A stretch of 64,000 nucleotides of DNA from Paraflavitalea soli. GTDB taxonomy: Bacteria > Bacteroidota > Bacteroidia > Chitinophagales > Chitinophagaceae. The notes below the pieces were generated by a model that saw only the letters and a list, made by a program, of their open reading frames with translations, was not told where the DNA came from and made no database searches. The stretch is from NCBI RefSeq assembly GCF_003555545.1, contig NZ_CP032157.1:3910546-3974545 (forward strand), given 5' to 3'. Of the stretch, positions 53,182 through 61,141 are shown in pieces. Position 1 is the stretch's first letter; every line of letters begins with the position of its first letter. Both the position numbers and the translations under genes were made by a program.

Positions 53182-54021
53182 CTATTTAGCTAATTTTTTA
53201 CCATTCTTACGTTGGATGATCAGCTTGTCGCTTCCTTTGCCACGTGTACGTGTCTTCAGACCTTTAGCGTACTTACCAGTCCTTGAACGTGGGTGACCAC
53301 CGGATGCTCTACCTTCACCACCACCCATCGGGTGATCTACAGGGTTCATCGCTACACCACGGGTGCGGGGGCGAATACCTTTCCAACGATTACGGCCAGC
53401 CTTACCTTTCATCTCCAGGTTATGATCGCCATTGCTCACGATACCTACGGTAGCGAAGCAGTTGATCAATACCTTTCTCAGCTCACCGGAAGGCATTTTC
53501 AAAATAGCGTAACGTTCTTCTTTATTGGTCAATTGAGCAGAAGTACCGGCACTGCGTACCAGTTTACCACCCTGACCAGGTTGCATTTCAATATTGTGAA
53601 TATTGGTACCTAATGGCATGTTCTTCATTTGAAGCGCATTACCGATTTCAGGCGCCACAGCATCACCAGCAATTACAGTAGTACCTACCTGTAAGCCCTG
53701 GGGAGCCAGGATATATCTCTTTTCACCATCTGCATAATTCAGCAGGGCGATAAAAGCAGTACGGTTTGGATCATACTCAATAGAAACCACAGTAGCCTCG
53801 ATGTCTTTCTTGTTCCTCTTGAAATCAATGATACGGTACATTTTCTTGTGACCGCCACCGATATAGCGCATTGCGCGGCGTCCCTGTACGTTACGGCCAC
53901 CTGTAGATTTTACTTTTTCTACCAGGCTCTTTTCCGGAACATTCGTTGTCACTTCTTCATATGCATTACCAATTCTCCAGCGTGTTCCGGCCGTAATTGG
54001 TTTATACTTTTTCAGTGCCAT
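53182..54021 (-). CDS. rplB: 50S ribosomal protein L2
   Basis: 279 aa. [22 protein letters not shown] and the C-terminal [27 protein letters not shown] (with the conserved His) are L2 signatures. Confidence 0.97.
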   Translation of the reverse strand: MALKKYKPITAGTRWRIGNAYEEVTTNVPEKSLVEKVKSTGGRNVQGRRAMRYIGGGHKKMYRIIDFKRNKKDIEATVVSIEYDPNRTAFIALLNYADGEKRYILAPQGLQVGTTVIAGDAVAPEIGNALQMKNMPLGTNIHNIEMQPGQGGKLVRSAGTSAQLTNKEERYAILKMPSGELRKVLINCFATVGIVSNGDHNLEMKGKAGRNRWKGIRPRTRGVAMNPVDHPMGGGEGRASGGHPRSRTGKYAKGLKTRTRGKGSDKLIIQRKNGKKLAK

Positions 54022-54119
54022 GTTTTAAGTCTTATTCTGTGTTAAAAATCGTTTTGTCAATCCTTTGCGGCGTTTGACGCGCCATTCTTATCAATCCTTA
54101 TTCCGCGAAGCGGGAAAGA

Positions 54120-54419
54120 TTAGATGTTAGCGTACAGATCGATAGTCTCACCTTCTGCAACAGTAACATACGCTTTCTTGTAAGCTGGTTTCACACCAGA
54201 GATAAATCCGGCCTTAGTGAAACGGCTCTTTGCCTTACCTGGAACAACGGAAGTATTCACATCTACAACAGTCACACTATAAAAACCTTCTACCGCTTTC
54301 TTAATTTCCAGCTTATTGGCTTTGCGACCAACTTTGAAAGCATAAGTCCTGCTCTTGTCAGTAAGCTTATTGCTTTTTTCAGTTACGATCGGCTTTATCA
54401 GTACTTCTGAGAGTTTCAT
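54120..54419 (-). CDS. rplW: 50S ribosomal protein L23
   Basis: 99 aa. IKPIVTEKSNKLTDKSRTYAFKVGRKANKLEIKKAVEGFYSV fits L23, a tunnel-exit protein. Confidence 0.96.
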   Translation of the reverse strand: MKLSEVLIKPIVTEKSNKLTDKSRTYAFKVGRKANKLEIKKAVEGFYSVTVVDVNTSVVPGKAKSRFTKAGFISGVKPAYKKAYVTVAEGETIDLYANI

Positions 54420-54427
54420 AATAACTC

Positions 54428-54443
54428 AGTTTGAAAATTTGAA
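54428..54443. repeat. Octad pair in the rplD-rplW spacer
   Basis: AGTTTGAA and AATTTGAA are consecutive, followed by AATTG. Confidence 0.5.
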
Positions 54444-54448
54444 AATTG

Positions 54449-55087
54449 TTATGCTACTACTTCAGCTTCATCATCGATGAAGATCTTGGCAGCGCTTTCA
54501 GTCAATACCAGTACATTGGCATTTACGATATCATAAGTATTCATGTCGGCGATCAGTGCAGCATTTACAGCAGGCACGTTGCGCAGGCTCAGGTACAGGT
54601 TGTCGTTGTACTCGGGCAGAATAACCAGTGATTTTTTATTGGCGATGTTCAACGCTTTCAGTGCACCAACAAAAGTCTTTGTTTTAGGTGTATCCAGGTT
54701 GATATCTTCGATGATCACGATGGCATTTTCTTTAGCCTTGTAAGACAGGGCGCTGATCTTGGCCAGGTCTTTTACCTTACGGTTCAGTTTGAAATCATAA
54801 CCGTGGGGCTTAGGTCCAAAGATGGTACCACCACCTTTGAAGATAGGAGCACGCAGGTTACCTTTACGGGAACCACCAGTACCCTTTTGGCGGTGCAGCT
54901 TCTTGCTGGAACCTTGTACTTCAGAGCGCGTTTTCACTTTGTGAGTACCCTGACGCTGTGCAGCCAGATATTGCTTCACAGCCAGGTAGATCACGTGATC
55001 ATTTGGCTCAGTACCAAAGATCTCATCAGGTAACTCTACTGAGCGACCTGTTTTCTTACCGCTTATATTAAATACATCTACTTGCAT
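54449..55087 (-). CDS. rplD: 50S ribosomal protein L4
   Basis: 212 aa. LPDEIFGTEPNDHVIYLAVKQYLAAQRQGTHKVKTRSEV and KKLHRQKGTGGSRKGNLRAPIFKGGG are L4 signatures. Confidence 0.97.
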   Translation of the reverse strand: MQVDVFNISGKKTGRSVELPDEIFGTEPNDHVIYLAVKQYLAAQRQGTHKVKTRSEVQGSSKKLHRQKGTGGSRKGNLRAPIFKGGGTIFGPKPHGYDFKLNRKVKDLAKISALSYKAKENAIVIIEDINLDTPKTKTFVGALKALNIANKKSLVILPEYNDNLYLSLRNVPAVNAALIADMNTYDIVNANVLVLTESAAKIFIDDEAEVVA

Positions 55088-55149
55088 CGTACGCTATTTT
55101 TCAGTTCAGAAAGTTGACTTCTTATACAGTTGCCGGTTTTCTGAAGTTG

Positions 55150-55767
55150 TTATTTTTGAATTAATACAATTGATCCGATGTGTCCGGGTACTGAACCACT
55201 TACCAGGATATAGTTCTTTTCAGGGAATATCTTGATAACCTTCAGTCCTTTCACCTTCACACGGTCTTGTCCCATCCGGCCTGCCATGCGCATACCTTTG
55301 AATACGCGGGAAGCATCAGATGAGTTACCGATAGAACCCGGAGCACGCTGACGATCGTGTTGACCGTGAGATTGCTCACCTACCCCACTGAATCCGTGGC
55401 GTTTTACAACACCCTGGAAACCTTTACCCTTGGTAGTACCTACTACTTCAACTTTTTCACCTTCTGTGAAAATGTCAACAGTAATAGATTCTCCAAGAGC
55501 TTTCTCTATGGAATAATCACGAAATTCTTTTACAAACTTTTTTGCGGCTGTATTGGCCTTTGCGAAGTGATTCTTTTCTGAAGCGAGTGTGTGCTTTTCT
55601 TTCTTGTCGCCGAACGCTAACTGCACAGCGCTATAACCATCAGTGTCTTTTGTTTTGACCTGGGTTATAACACAGGGACCGGCCTCGATGATGGTGCAGC
55701 TTGTTTGCTTACCATCAGGGCTGAAGATGCTGGTCATCCCGATTTTTTTGCCAATAATTCCTTTCAT
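55150..55767 (-). CDS. rplC: 50S ribosomal protein L3
   Basis: 205 aa from ATG 55767 ([19 protein letters not shown]); the longer frame from 55860 covers leader sequence. [53 protein letters not shown] is the L3 core. Confidence 0.96.
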   Translation of the reverse strand: MKGIIGKKIGMTSIFSPDGKQTSCTIIEAGPCVITQVKTKDTDGYSAVQLAFGDKKEKHTLASEKNHFAKANTAAKKFVKEFRDYSIEKALGESITVDIFTEGEKVEVVGTTKGKGFQGVVKRHGFSGVGEQSHGQHDRQRAPGSIGNSSDASRVFKGMRMAGRMGQDRVKVKGLKVIKIFPEKNYILVSGSVPGHIGSIVLIQK

Positions 55768-56180
55768 CGTTGTTCGTTTTTGCCTTCTCGGTTTAAGAGA
55801 CATTTGCGGTATGATTGTCACAAACCTTGCTGTCCGGGAGGACAGAGAAGGCACAACCATGGCAACTTCAATCCCCGTTTGCTATCGACCTTTTCTTTTG
55901 CTGCCTGTTTTATTTCACCTTATATGAAAACCACAGGCATTCGAAGTACCGATAGTAAACTAACCTCGAAGGGCTAGTTCATATTTAATTTGTTAATGAA
56001 CCTGACAGGTCTAACCCTGTCAGAATATTTTAAATGATTTACCCAGCGCTACTTTATCTGTTGCCAACGGCAACAAAGTTTGCAGATAGGTTTAAAAGAA
56101 CTTAACTACTTGTGATCGTAGTGTTATATAAAAAACCCTGTCAGGATTTTAGAACCCTGACAGGGTTCATCAAATGCTCA
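55768..56180 (-). promoter_or_regulatory. 413-bp rpsJ-rplC spacer with several hairpins
   Basis: No gene is seen. On the minus strand, in order: AACCCTGTCAGG/CCCTGACAGGGTT (56134-56167) just after rpsJ; GTTGCC/GGCAAC near 56058-56073; CTGACAGG/CCTGTCAG (56002-56023); AACTA/TAGTT around 55958-55979; and CTGTCC/GGACAG (55830-55845), 63 bp before rplC. The ACCCTGACAGGGT words resemble a dispersed Bacteroidota palindrome. The spacer may be a leader for autoregulation of rplC-rplD or simply repeat insertion. Confidence 0.5.
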
Positions 56181-56486
56181 TCAGGCTTTGATCTCAACTT
56201 CTACACCACTGGGTAAGTCGAGCTTACTCAGGGCGTCCACCGTACGGCTGGAAGAAGTATAAATATCCAGCAAACGCTTGTGCGTGCAAAGCTGGAATTG
56301 CTCACGGCTTTTCTTATTCACGTGCGGCGAGCGCAAAACGGTAAAAATCTTCTTACGGGTAGGTAAAGGAATAGGACCTGTTACTACCGCTCCGGTGCTG
56401 CGCACTGTCTTCACGATTTTCTCTGCAGATTTATCTACCAGGTTGTGATCGTAAGACTGTAATTTGATTCTGATTCGTTGAGACAT
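56181..56486 (-). CDS. rpsJ: 30S ribosomal protein S10
   Basis: 101 aa. [25 protein letters not shown] and [33 protein letters not shown] fit S10, also a transcription factor (NusE). Confidence 0.97.
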   Translation of the reverse strand: MSQRIRIKLQSYDHNLVDKSAEKIVKTVRSTGAVVTGPIPLPTRKKIFTVLRSPHVNKKSREQFQLCTHKRLLDIYTSSSRTVDALSKLDLPSGVEVEIKA

Positions 56487-56515
56487 AGTTCAATCCCATT
56501 TTTCTAATGGGGATG

Positions 56516-56547
56516 CAAAGGTAAGTGTAGTTTGATTACTTACAAAA
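56516..56547 (-). promoter_or_regulatory. Promoter of the S10 ribosomal operon
   Basis: On the minus strand TTTTG (56543-56547), 19 bp, then TACCTTTG (56516-56523); leader to rpsJ is about 29 nt. This is the best promoter match in the window for the -33/-7 consensus. Confidence 0.8.
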
Positions 56548-56748
56548 GATTTGAAGAGAAATTTTGCATTCTTACACTAAAAATCTGTCTCTATCCGTTC
56601 ATTGGCCCTGCTTTTTCCAGCATTGGGACACAAATGCCAGGTCCTTACCTGGACTATTCCAATTCGTAACTTGTAACCAACTGTCATTTAAAACATTAAC
56701 ATACAAATACTTATAAGTACAATCTCTGATAATAACTTAGCCCTTTTC

Positions 56749-57576
56749 CTAATTTTTCCGATTGGGTTGGTTGTTTTTGCTTTCTGCCCAGGCTTCTGTG
56801 GTCAAAACAGCCGCGCCGGCCAATACCCCAAAGCCCACTGCTGCCGATTTTCCAAATCCGGTTACCTCCTGCACATAAGCCCACTCACCTGCCTTCTCCC
56901 TGTTGTAGGCAAACTTTTTGGGATTAAGACCCGTACGGTACACTTCAGATATATAAAAACTGTGCTGGTAGGCTACAGGTACCAGCGTTGAATCGCCTAC
57001 TACAATGGCCAGGTAACTCCTGAATCGCAGGGGTGAGTTGCCGGCATCAAAAAATGCCTGGTCTGCATAGGCCGAATTGCCGTCGGCCATATGCATCTTG
57101 ATCTTGCGCAGGGCTGAATCAGGAATATTCTTCAACAGCTTATTGGTAATGCCCAGTGGGGTCTTAGTAATAAATGACTGGGGAGGGATCATTTGAATGC
57201 CGGGTGGCAGGTTGGCCGTACCGTACACACTGGCGTCGGTGGCACTAAAGCCCTGTGTCCAGCTGATGGAGGAAGCGCTCACAACTCCATGGACGGACAC
57301 CTGATCAGGAGAATAACTAATAGCATTATCATTGATGATCAATGCAGAACGCTTCCAATCAATAAAAATAGGCTTGTCTAGTTTATTCCTCACCAGTAGG
57401 TTTACCGGCGCATTTTGCCCATTGAAATTATACACCATCTGCAGGGTATCATTTTCAATGGTAAATTCCTGGTGTTCATTCTTTTGAAGCTGATCACTGC
57501 TAATGCCGAGATACTGGTACCTGTTGCAACCAGCCAGCAGGATAAGGAAAGCTAGAGTGGGTATAAGTAGGCGCAT
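56749..57576 (-). CDS. Hypothetical lipoprotein
   Basis: 275 aa. Leader MRLLIPTLAFLILLAGC with Cys17 lipobox. The central part (VYNFNGQNAPVNLLVRNKLDKPIFIDWKRSALII) is beta-rich; DUF-like secreted proteins with a similar pattern occur in Bacteroidota. The C-terminus has a Gly/Ala-rich helix (GKSAAVGFGVLAGAAVLTTEAW). The small broken ORF at 57646 shares leader and C-terminal features. Function unknown. Confidence 0.75.
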   Translation of the reverse strand: MRLLIPTLAFLILLAGCNRYQYLGISSDQLQKNEHQEFTIENDTLQMVYNFNGQNAPVNLLVRNKLDKPIFIDWKRSALIINDNAISYSPDQVSVHGVVSASSISWTQGFSATDASVYGTANLPPGIQMIPPQSFITKTPLGITNKLLKNIPDSALRKIKMHMADGNSAYADQAFFDAGNSPLRFRSYLAIVVGDSTLVPVAYQHSFYISEVYRTGLNPKKFAYNREKAGEWAYVQEVTGFGKSAAVGFGVLAGAAVLTTEAWAESKNNQPNRKN

Positions 57577-57645
57577 AAACTTTTCTTGAATTTAATACAT
57601 CCATTGTTGAAGGATTGTTAAATGAGGCCCGGCTGCGGGCCAGTA

Positions 57646-57862
57646 TCAGCGCAAGGCCTGGGGCCTTCTTTGAAGCACTGCCCTACCATTGATAATTCCA
57701 TAACCAACTGCTGCACTATCAGTTGTAGCAGCACTTTGCACCACATAAAAGCGATCACCGCGCTTATCGCCATTCAACAATTCCGGCGAATTAGCCATTT
57801 TCACCAGCTCCGACACATAAAACGAGCAAGCAGCTGGCAAGGGTGGGTAGAATATACTTCAT
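57646..57862 (-). pseudogene. Frameshifted small secreted protein, partial paralogue of the neighbour
   Basis: ATG 57862 opens a signal-like leader (MKYILPTLASCLLVLCVGAG) that stops after three more codons. The adjacent frame, open to 57646, continues as SELVKMANSPELLNGDKRG and ends with DSAAVGYGIINGRAVLQRR. Leader plus shifted frame form one plausible small protein. The ends resemble the lipoprotein at 56749 (MRLLIPTLAF; KSAAVGFGVLAGAAVL). A shift of one base in an A- or T-run would explain it; sequencing error is possible. Confidence 0.45.
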
Positions 57863-58282
57863 TGGTAGGTTTTGATATCAATTTAACACAGATTATCAGG
57901 TGTTTATGTTAATGAAAACTGAATTCACGACTATTTATTAATCAGGCTTGGCCTGATAGCATGCTGATACGCCGGGTAACAGGGATTTGCTATTATGATC
58001 CTGGCCGATAGCACCTTACTAAGATCAATAAACCTATATTATATATGCAACAAAGGTCCATTGACTCTTCATAGATTCTCCATTATGTAATGGAGGATGA
58101 ATGGAGAATCAATGAAGAAATAATGTAGTTAGAATGATTTATTAGAGGTTGAATATACAATCAAGAGACTATAAAATAAAAAGACCGGTAACCATGAAAC
58201 CATGATTTACCGGTCCTCGTTGAAATATTGCTCAAAAACAGTGCGGTTGGCGGCCACTCGAAGGGGCCGCAGCCCGTTAGCC
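57863..58282. other. Spacer with a long hairpin and a terminator
   Basis: No gene is seen. CTTCATAGATTCTCCATT (58067-58084) and AATGGAGAATCAATGAAG (58100-58117) form an 18-bp inverted repeat with one mismatch; inside it CCATT and AATGG pair again. The terminator of the DPP-IV gene is listed separately. Confidence 0.55.
58171..58215 (-). terminator. Terminator of the DPP-IV gene
   Basis: GACCGGTAA (58183-58191) and TTACCGGTC (58207-58215) pair; on the minus strand TTTTTATTTT follows. Confidence 0.82.
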
Positions 58283-60484
58283 TTATCTTCCGCCCGGAGG
58301 GCAATGCAATTTGAGGTAGTTGGTGTATAAGGTAGCCAAATGCTGGTATGTGCCAGGCCCTTCCGAAATGCTGTGCGTACGGTTGGGATAGGACATCAGC
58401 TGAAACTGCCTGTTGTGCTTAACCAGTTCGTTGATAAGCATTTCGGCATTGTTGTAATGTACATTGTCATCTCCTGTACCGTGGATATACAACAAGTTGC
58501 CTTTCAGGTTTTTGGCATAGGTAATGGGCGATCCCTTCACAAAATCTTCCCGGTTTTCCTGGGGCAGTCCCATGTAACGCTCCTGGTAGATATTGTCGTA
58601 GGTCAGTTGGTTACCTACGGCTGCTACGGAGATGCCGGTCTTATAGATCTCGGGAAACTGGAACATGAGGTTGAGGGTAGCCGAGCCACCGCCGCTCCAT
58701 CCCCATACGGCCACGCGGCTGGTATCGACATAAGGCCATTTCAGGATCTCGGTAGCAGCCAGCGCCTGATCGCGGATATTCACCAGGCCGATCTTGCGGT
58801 ATACGATCTTACGCCAGTTCCTGCCCTTGGGTACAGGGGTACCTCTGTTATCAATAGAAATGTAGATATAACCATCTTTGGCCATGCTGCCTTGGTACAG
58901 GAAATTGCCTTCCACACCAAACTGGTCTTTCACATTCTGGCCCCAGGGCTCGGTGTATACATAAAATACAACCGGGTATTTCTTGGTAGCATCGAAATTA
59001 TCCGGCTTCACCATCCAGGCGTCCATTTCCACTCCTTCGGATGTTTTTACTTTGAAGAACTCCACTTTGGAGCTTGTCTTATCGGCCTTGGCAACTGCAT
59101 CGGCTACTTTATTCTCTCCGTTCAGGCCTTTATGGTCGGCCAGGGAGATCATTTCATTGGTATAGCTGGTATAGTAGTTGGAGAATACATGTTGGGCAAA
59201 TTTGGCATTGGGCGATATATCATAATCATGTGTGCCCTGTTGATTGGCCGGAGATACACGTTCGGCTTTGCCTTTACCATCTAGTTTGGTACGATATAGG
59301 AATTTCTGCGTGGCATTATCGGGAGAGGCCATAAAATACACAAAGCCGCCCTTTTCGTCGATACAGGTAATTTCCATCACATCGTAGTTACCAGCGGTGA
59401 TAAGGGTCTCTTTCTTACCATCGCGGCTTACGCGGTACAGGTGGCGCCAGCCGTCTTTTTCGGAAGCCCAGATAAATTCTTTACCGGCATTGAGCCAATC
59501 CCATCCACCCCAGATATAGTCATTGTCCCACAGAGGTAAAATATCGATCCAGGCAGAATCCTTTTCGGTATAGATTGTTTGGGCAGCACCGCTCTGTACA
59601 TTGCACAGCATGAGCTGGCTTTCATTTTGCTTGCGGTTGAGGTGCTGGATGATGAGTTCAGTGCTGTTGGCAGCCCATTCTACCCGGGGCACATAACTTT
59701 GCCATACGGGATCGGTAGGGATGGCCATCCATTTGGTGCTGGCAGTTGAAATATCCACTACACCCACTTTAAAGGGAGAGGGTGCTTCACCAGCACTGGG
59801 ATACTCCACCGGCACAGCAAAGGGATAAATAGAATCGGTATTGTTCACCATCAGATAGTCCTTGGTATTCTTGGCATCGATCTGCCAATAAGCAATTTGC
59901 TTACTGTCGGGGCTCCACCGGAAACCATCGCGGCAGAAGAATTCTTCTTCATACACCCAATCGAATGTGCCATTAATGAGCTTGCGGTTGCCATCTGTAG
60001 TCAGTTGTTTTACCGTGCCGCTGGCCAGGTCTTCTACATAAAGGTTGTATTCACTAACATACGCTACTTTGGAAGCATCGGGAGAGAATTTGGCAAACAT
60101 GAGGGAGGAGGCTGGACGGGCCTTTCCTACTTGTTTGAGGCTATTGGTATTTCTGTCGTATACCCAGTAATCGCCCCGGGTATTCAGTCGCCATACCTTT
60201 TTGGTGTTGGTAAAGAGTAGGATCTTCTTATCATCTTCGGAAAAGGAAAAACTTCTGAAGGTGATCGGCTTTTGTCCCTGGGGCGTTAACTGCTCTTTGG
60301 ACAACAATACCGTTTTGGTGTTTTGCGGAAGGGTAAACTGTACCAGTTCCCCACCCTGCACACTATAATAACCATTGCCATCTTTGGTCCATTTTACTGC
60401 TCCCTGGGCCTGGAGCAGGTGTACGGTAAAGATGCCCAGGCATAAACAAAGCAACCTGGTAAAGAAGGCAGACTGACGATCCAT
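58283..60484 (-). CDS. Dipeptidyl peptidase IV-family S9 peptidase
   Basis: 733 aa with signal peptide (MDRQSAFFTRLLCLCLGIFTVHLLQAQ). The N-terminal eight-bladed propeller has the DPP-IV glutamate region YEEEFFCRDGFRWSPDSKQIAYW (both Glu residues for substrate N-terminus). The C-terminal catalytic domain has Ser in VWGWSGGGSATL, Asp in HGTGDDNVHY and His in YPNRTHSI. The nucleophile motif is GWSGGG where GWSYGG is usual. It releases N-terminal dipeptides (Xaa-Pro) in the periplasm. Confidence 0.93.
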   Translation of the reverse strand: MDRQSAFFTRLLCLCLGIFTVHLLQAQGAVKWTKDGNGYYSVQGGELVQFTLPQNTKTVLLSKEQLTPQGQKPITFRSFSFSEDDKKILLFTNTKKVWRLNTRGDYWVYDRNTNSLKQVGKARPASSLMFAKFSPDASKVAYVSEYNLYVEDLASGTVKQLTTDGNRKLINGTFDWVYEEEFFCRDGFRWSPDSKQIAYWQIDAKNTKDYLMVNNTDSIYPFAVPVEYPSAGEAPSPFKVGVVDISTASTKWMAIPTDPVWQSYVPRVEWAANSTELIIQHLNRKQNESQLMLCNVQSGAAQTIYTEKDSAWIDILPLWDNDYIWGGWDWLNAGKEFIWASEKDGWRHLYRVSRDGKKETLITAGNYDVMEITCIDEKGGFVYFMASPDNATQKFLYRTKLDGKGKAERVSPANQQGTHDYDISPNAKFAQHVFSNYYTSYTNEMISLADHKGLNGENKVADAVAKADKTSSKVEFFKVKTSEGVEMDAWMVKPDNFDATKKYPVVFYVYTEPWGQNVKDQFGVEGNFLYQGSMAKDGYIYISIDNRGTPVPKGRNWRKIVYRKIGLVNIRDQALAATEILKWPYVDTSRVAVWGWSGGGSATLNLMFQFPEIYKTGISVAAVGNQLTYDNIYQERYMGLPQENREDFVKGSPITYAKNLKGNLLYIHGTGDDNVHYNNAEMLINELVKHNRQFQLMSYPNRTHSISEGPGTYQHLATLYTNYLKLHCPPGGR

Positions 60485-60623
60485 ACGTAAAAATTTAGGG
60501 CGGTAAATTAAAGCAAAAGTCTGAATACCAGTAAACCGGTATTAACCTATTTAATAAAGTGTGGACCATACCTAATACCGCAATGCGGTGGTTTGCTACC
60601 CGGATCACGGGGTATTTATACAT

Positions 60624-60647
60624 AAAAAATCCCGGCGTAAGCCGGGA
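60624..60647 (-). terminator. Hairpin terminator upstream of the DPP-IV gene
   Basis: TCCCGGC and GCCGGGA enclose a GTAA tetraloop; TTTTTTATG follows on the minus strand. Confidence 0.7.
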
Positions 60648-60821
60648 CCTTGCTAACCTAAGCTTCCTTTTTTAAATGGGAGGCGTGTGTATCCTTTGAC
60701 CTGAAATAAGTAGTGGGTAGATCTGCACAGCTACGGAATATCCGTTGCCGTGGTTGTTTGACAATTACCTAAAACGAAGGTTTAATGAAGGGGTGCCTTT
60801 TAATGATTCTTTAATAAAAGG

Positions 60822-60858
60822 CAATAAAAAAGCCCCTCCGAAGAGAGGCTCTTTTACG
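60822..60858 (-). terminator. Terminator with UUCG loop
   Basis: On the minus strand AGCCTCTC and GAGGGGCT (one wobble) enclose TTCG and are followed by TTTTTTATT. Confidence 0.8.
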
Positions 60859-60898
60859 TGAGTTTCATCATTGCTATTTGAAATCACTTGGGGGAGAG

Positions 60899-60957
60899 TT
60901 GCAGCCACATAGGGCGGCACTAATCAAAAGCCGTGTAGTTTAGGGGCTACACTGCAA
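60899..60957. ncRNA. Candidate structured RNA, contiguous four-way junction
   Basis: Arms follow one another with no unpaired base: TTGCA closes with TGCAA; GCC/GGC, GGC/GCC and GTGTAG/CTACAC lie inside. The 6-bp arm is strong, the 3-bp arms are weak. The segment sits 41 bp from the UUCG terminator, so a minus-strand small RNA ending there is conceivable. No known RNA family is recognised. Confidence 0.3.
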
Positions 60958-60993
60958 TATATGACAGGTTCGCGCATTTTACAATACAAACTA

Positions 60994-61046
60994 ATAAGTG
61001 TGCATAATAAGCACATAACTGTGCAGTTTTGGCGGATAAGTGTGCA
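60994..61046. repeat. Three 11-bp direct repeats at 21-bp spacing
   Basis: ATAAGTGTGCA (60994), ATAACTGTGCA (61015) and ATAAGTGTGCA (61036) recur every 21 bp with unrelated 10-bp spacers, so all lie on one face of the helix. TGACAGGTT flanks the set at 60962-60970 and 61049-61057. Confidence 0.6.
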
Positions 61047-61092
61047 GGTGACAGGTTATATTTATTGAATATATCCTGCTTATCTCACCAAC

Positions 61093-61120
61093 AAAAAGCC
61101 CCGCCAAATGGCGGGGCTCT
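61093..61120 (-). terminator. Terminator of fusA
   Basis: AGCCCCGCC and GGCGGGGCT pair perfectly around AAAT; TTTTTGTTGG follows on the minus strand. Confidence 0.92.
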
Positions 61121-61141
61121 ATAAGGAATGCACTTTTAAAA

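Larger units (their letters stand above)
60485..61141. other. 657-bp terminator- and repeat-rich spacer between fusA and DPP-IV
   Basis: No protein gene is convincing. It contains three terminator-like hairpins, a 21-bp-period direct repeat and a contiguous multi-hairpin segment, listed separately. A transcript on the minus strand between 61090 and 60828 is possible. Confidence 0.5.

Noticed and set aside
55768-55860. N-terminal extension of L3 from the frame start at 55860
   Set aside because: The added residues have no counterpart in L3, and the CTGTCC/GGACAG hairpin lies there, so the ATG at 55767 is preferred.
60994-61046. Resemblance of AGTGTGCATAA to the XerC half of a dif site
   Set aside because: Nine of eleven bases match the E. 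coli XerC arm, but no XerD arm (TTATGTTAAAT-like) follows at 6-bp spacing, and the word is one of three direct repeats.
60962-61057. TGACAGGTT pair as target-site duplication of a small element
   Set aside because: The enclosed 78 bp has no terminal inverted repeats or transposon features; a 9-bp match could be chance or part of the repeat set.
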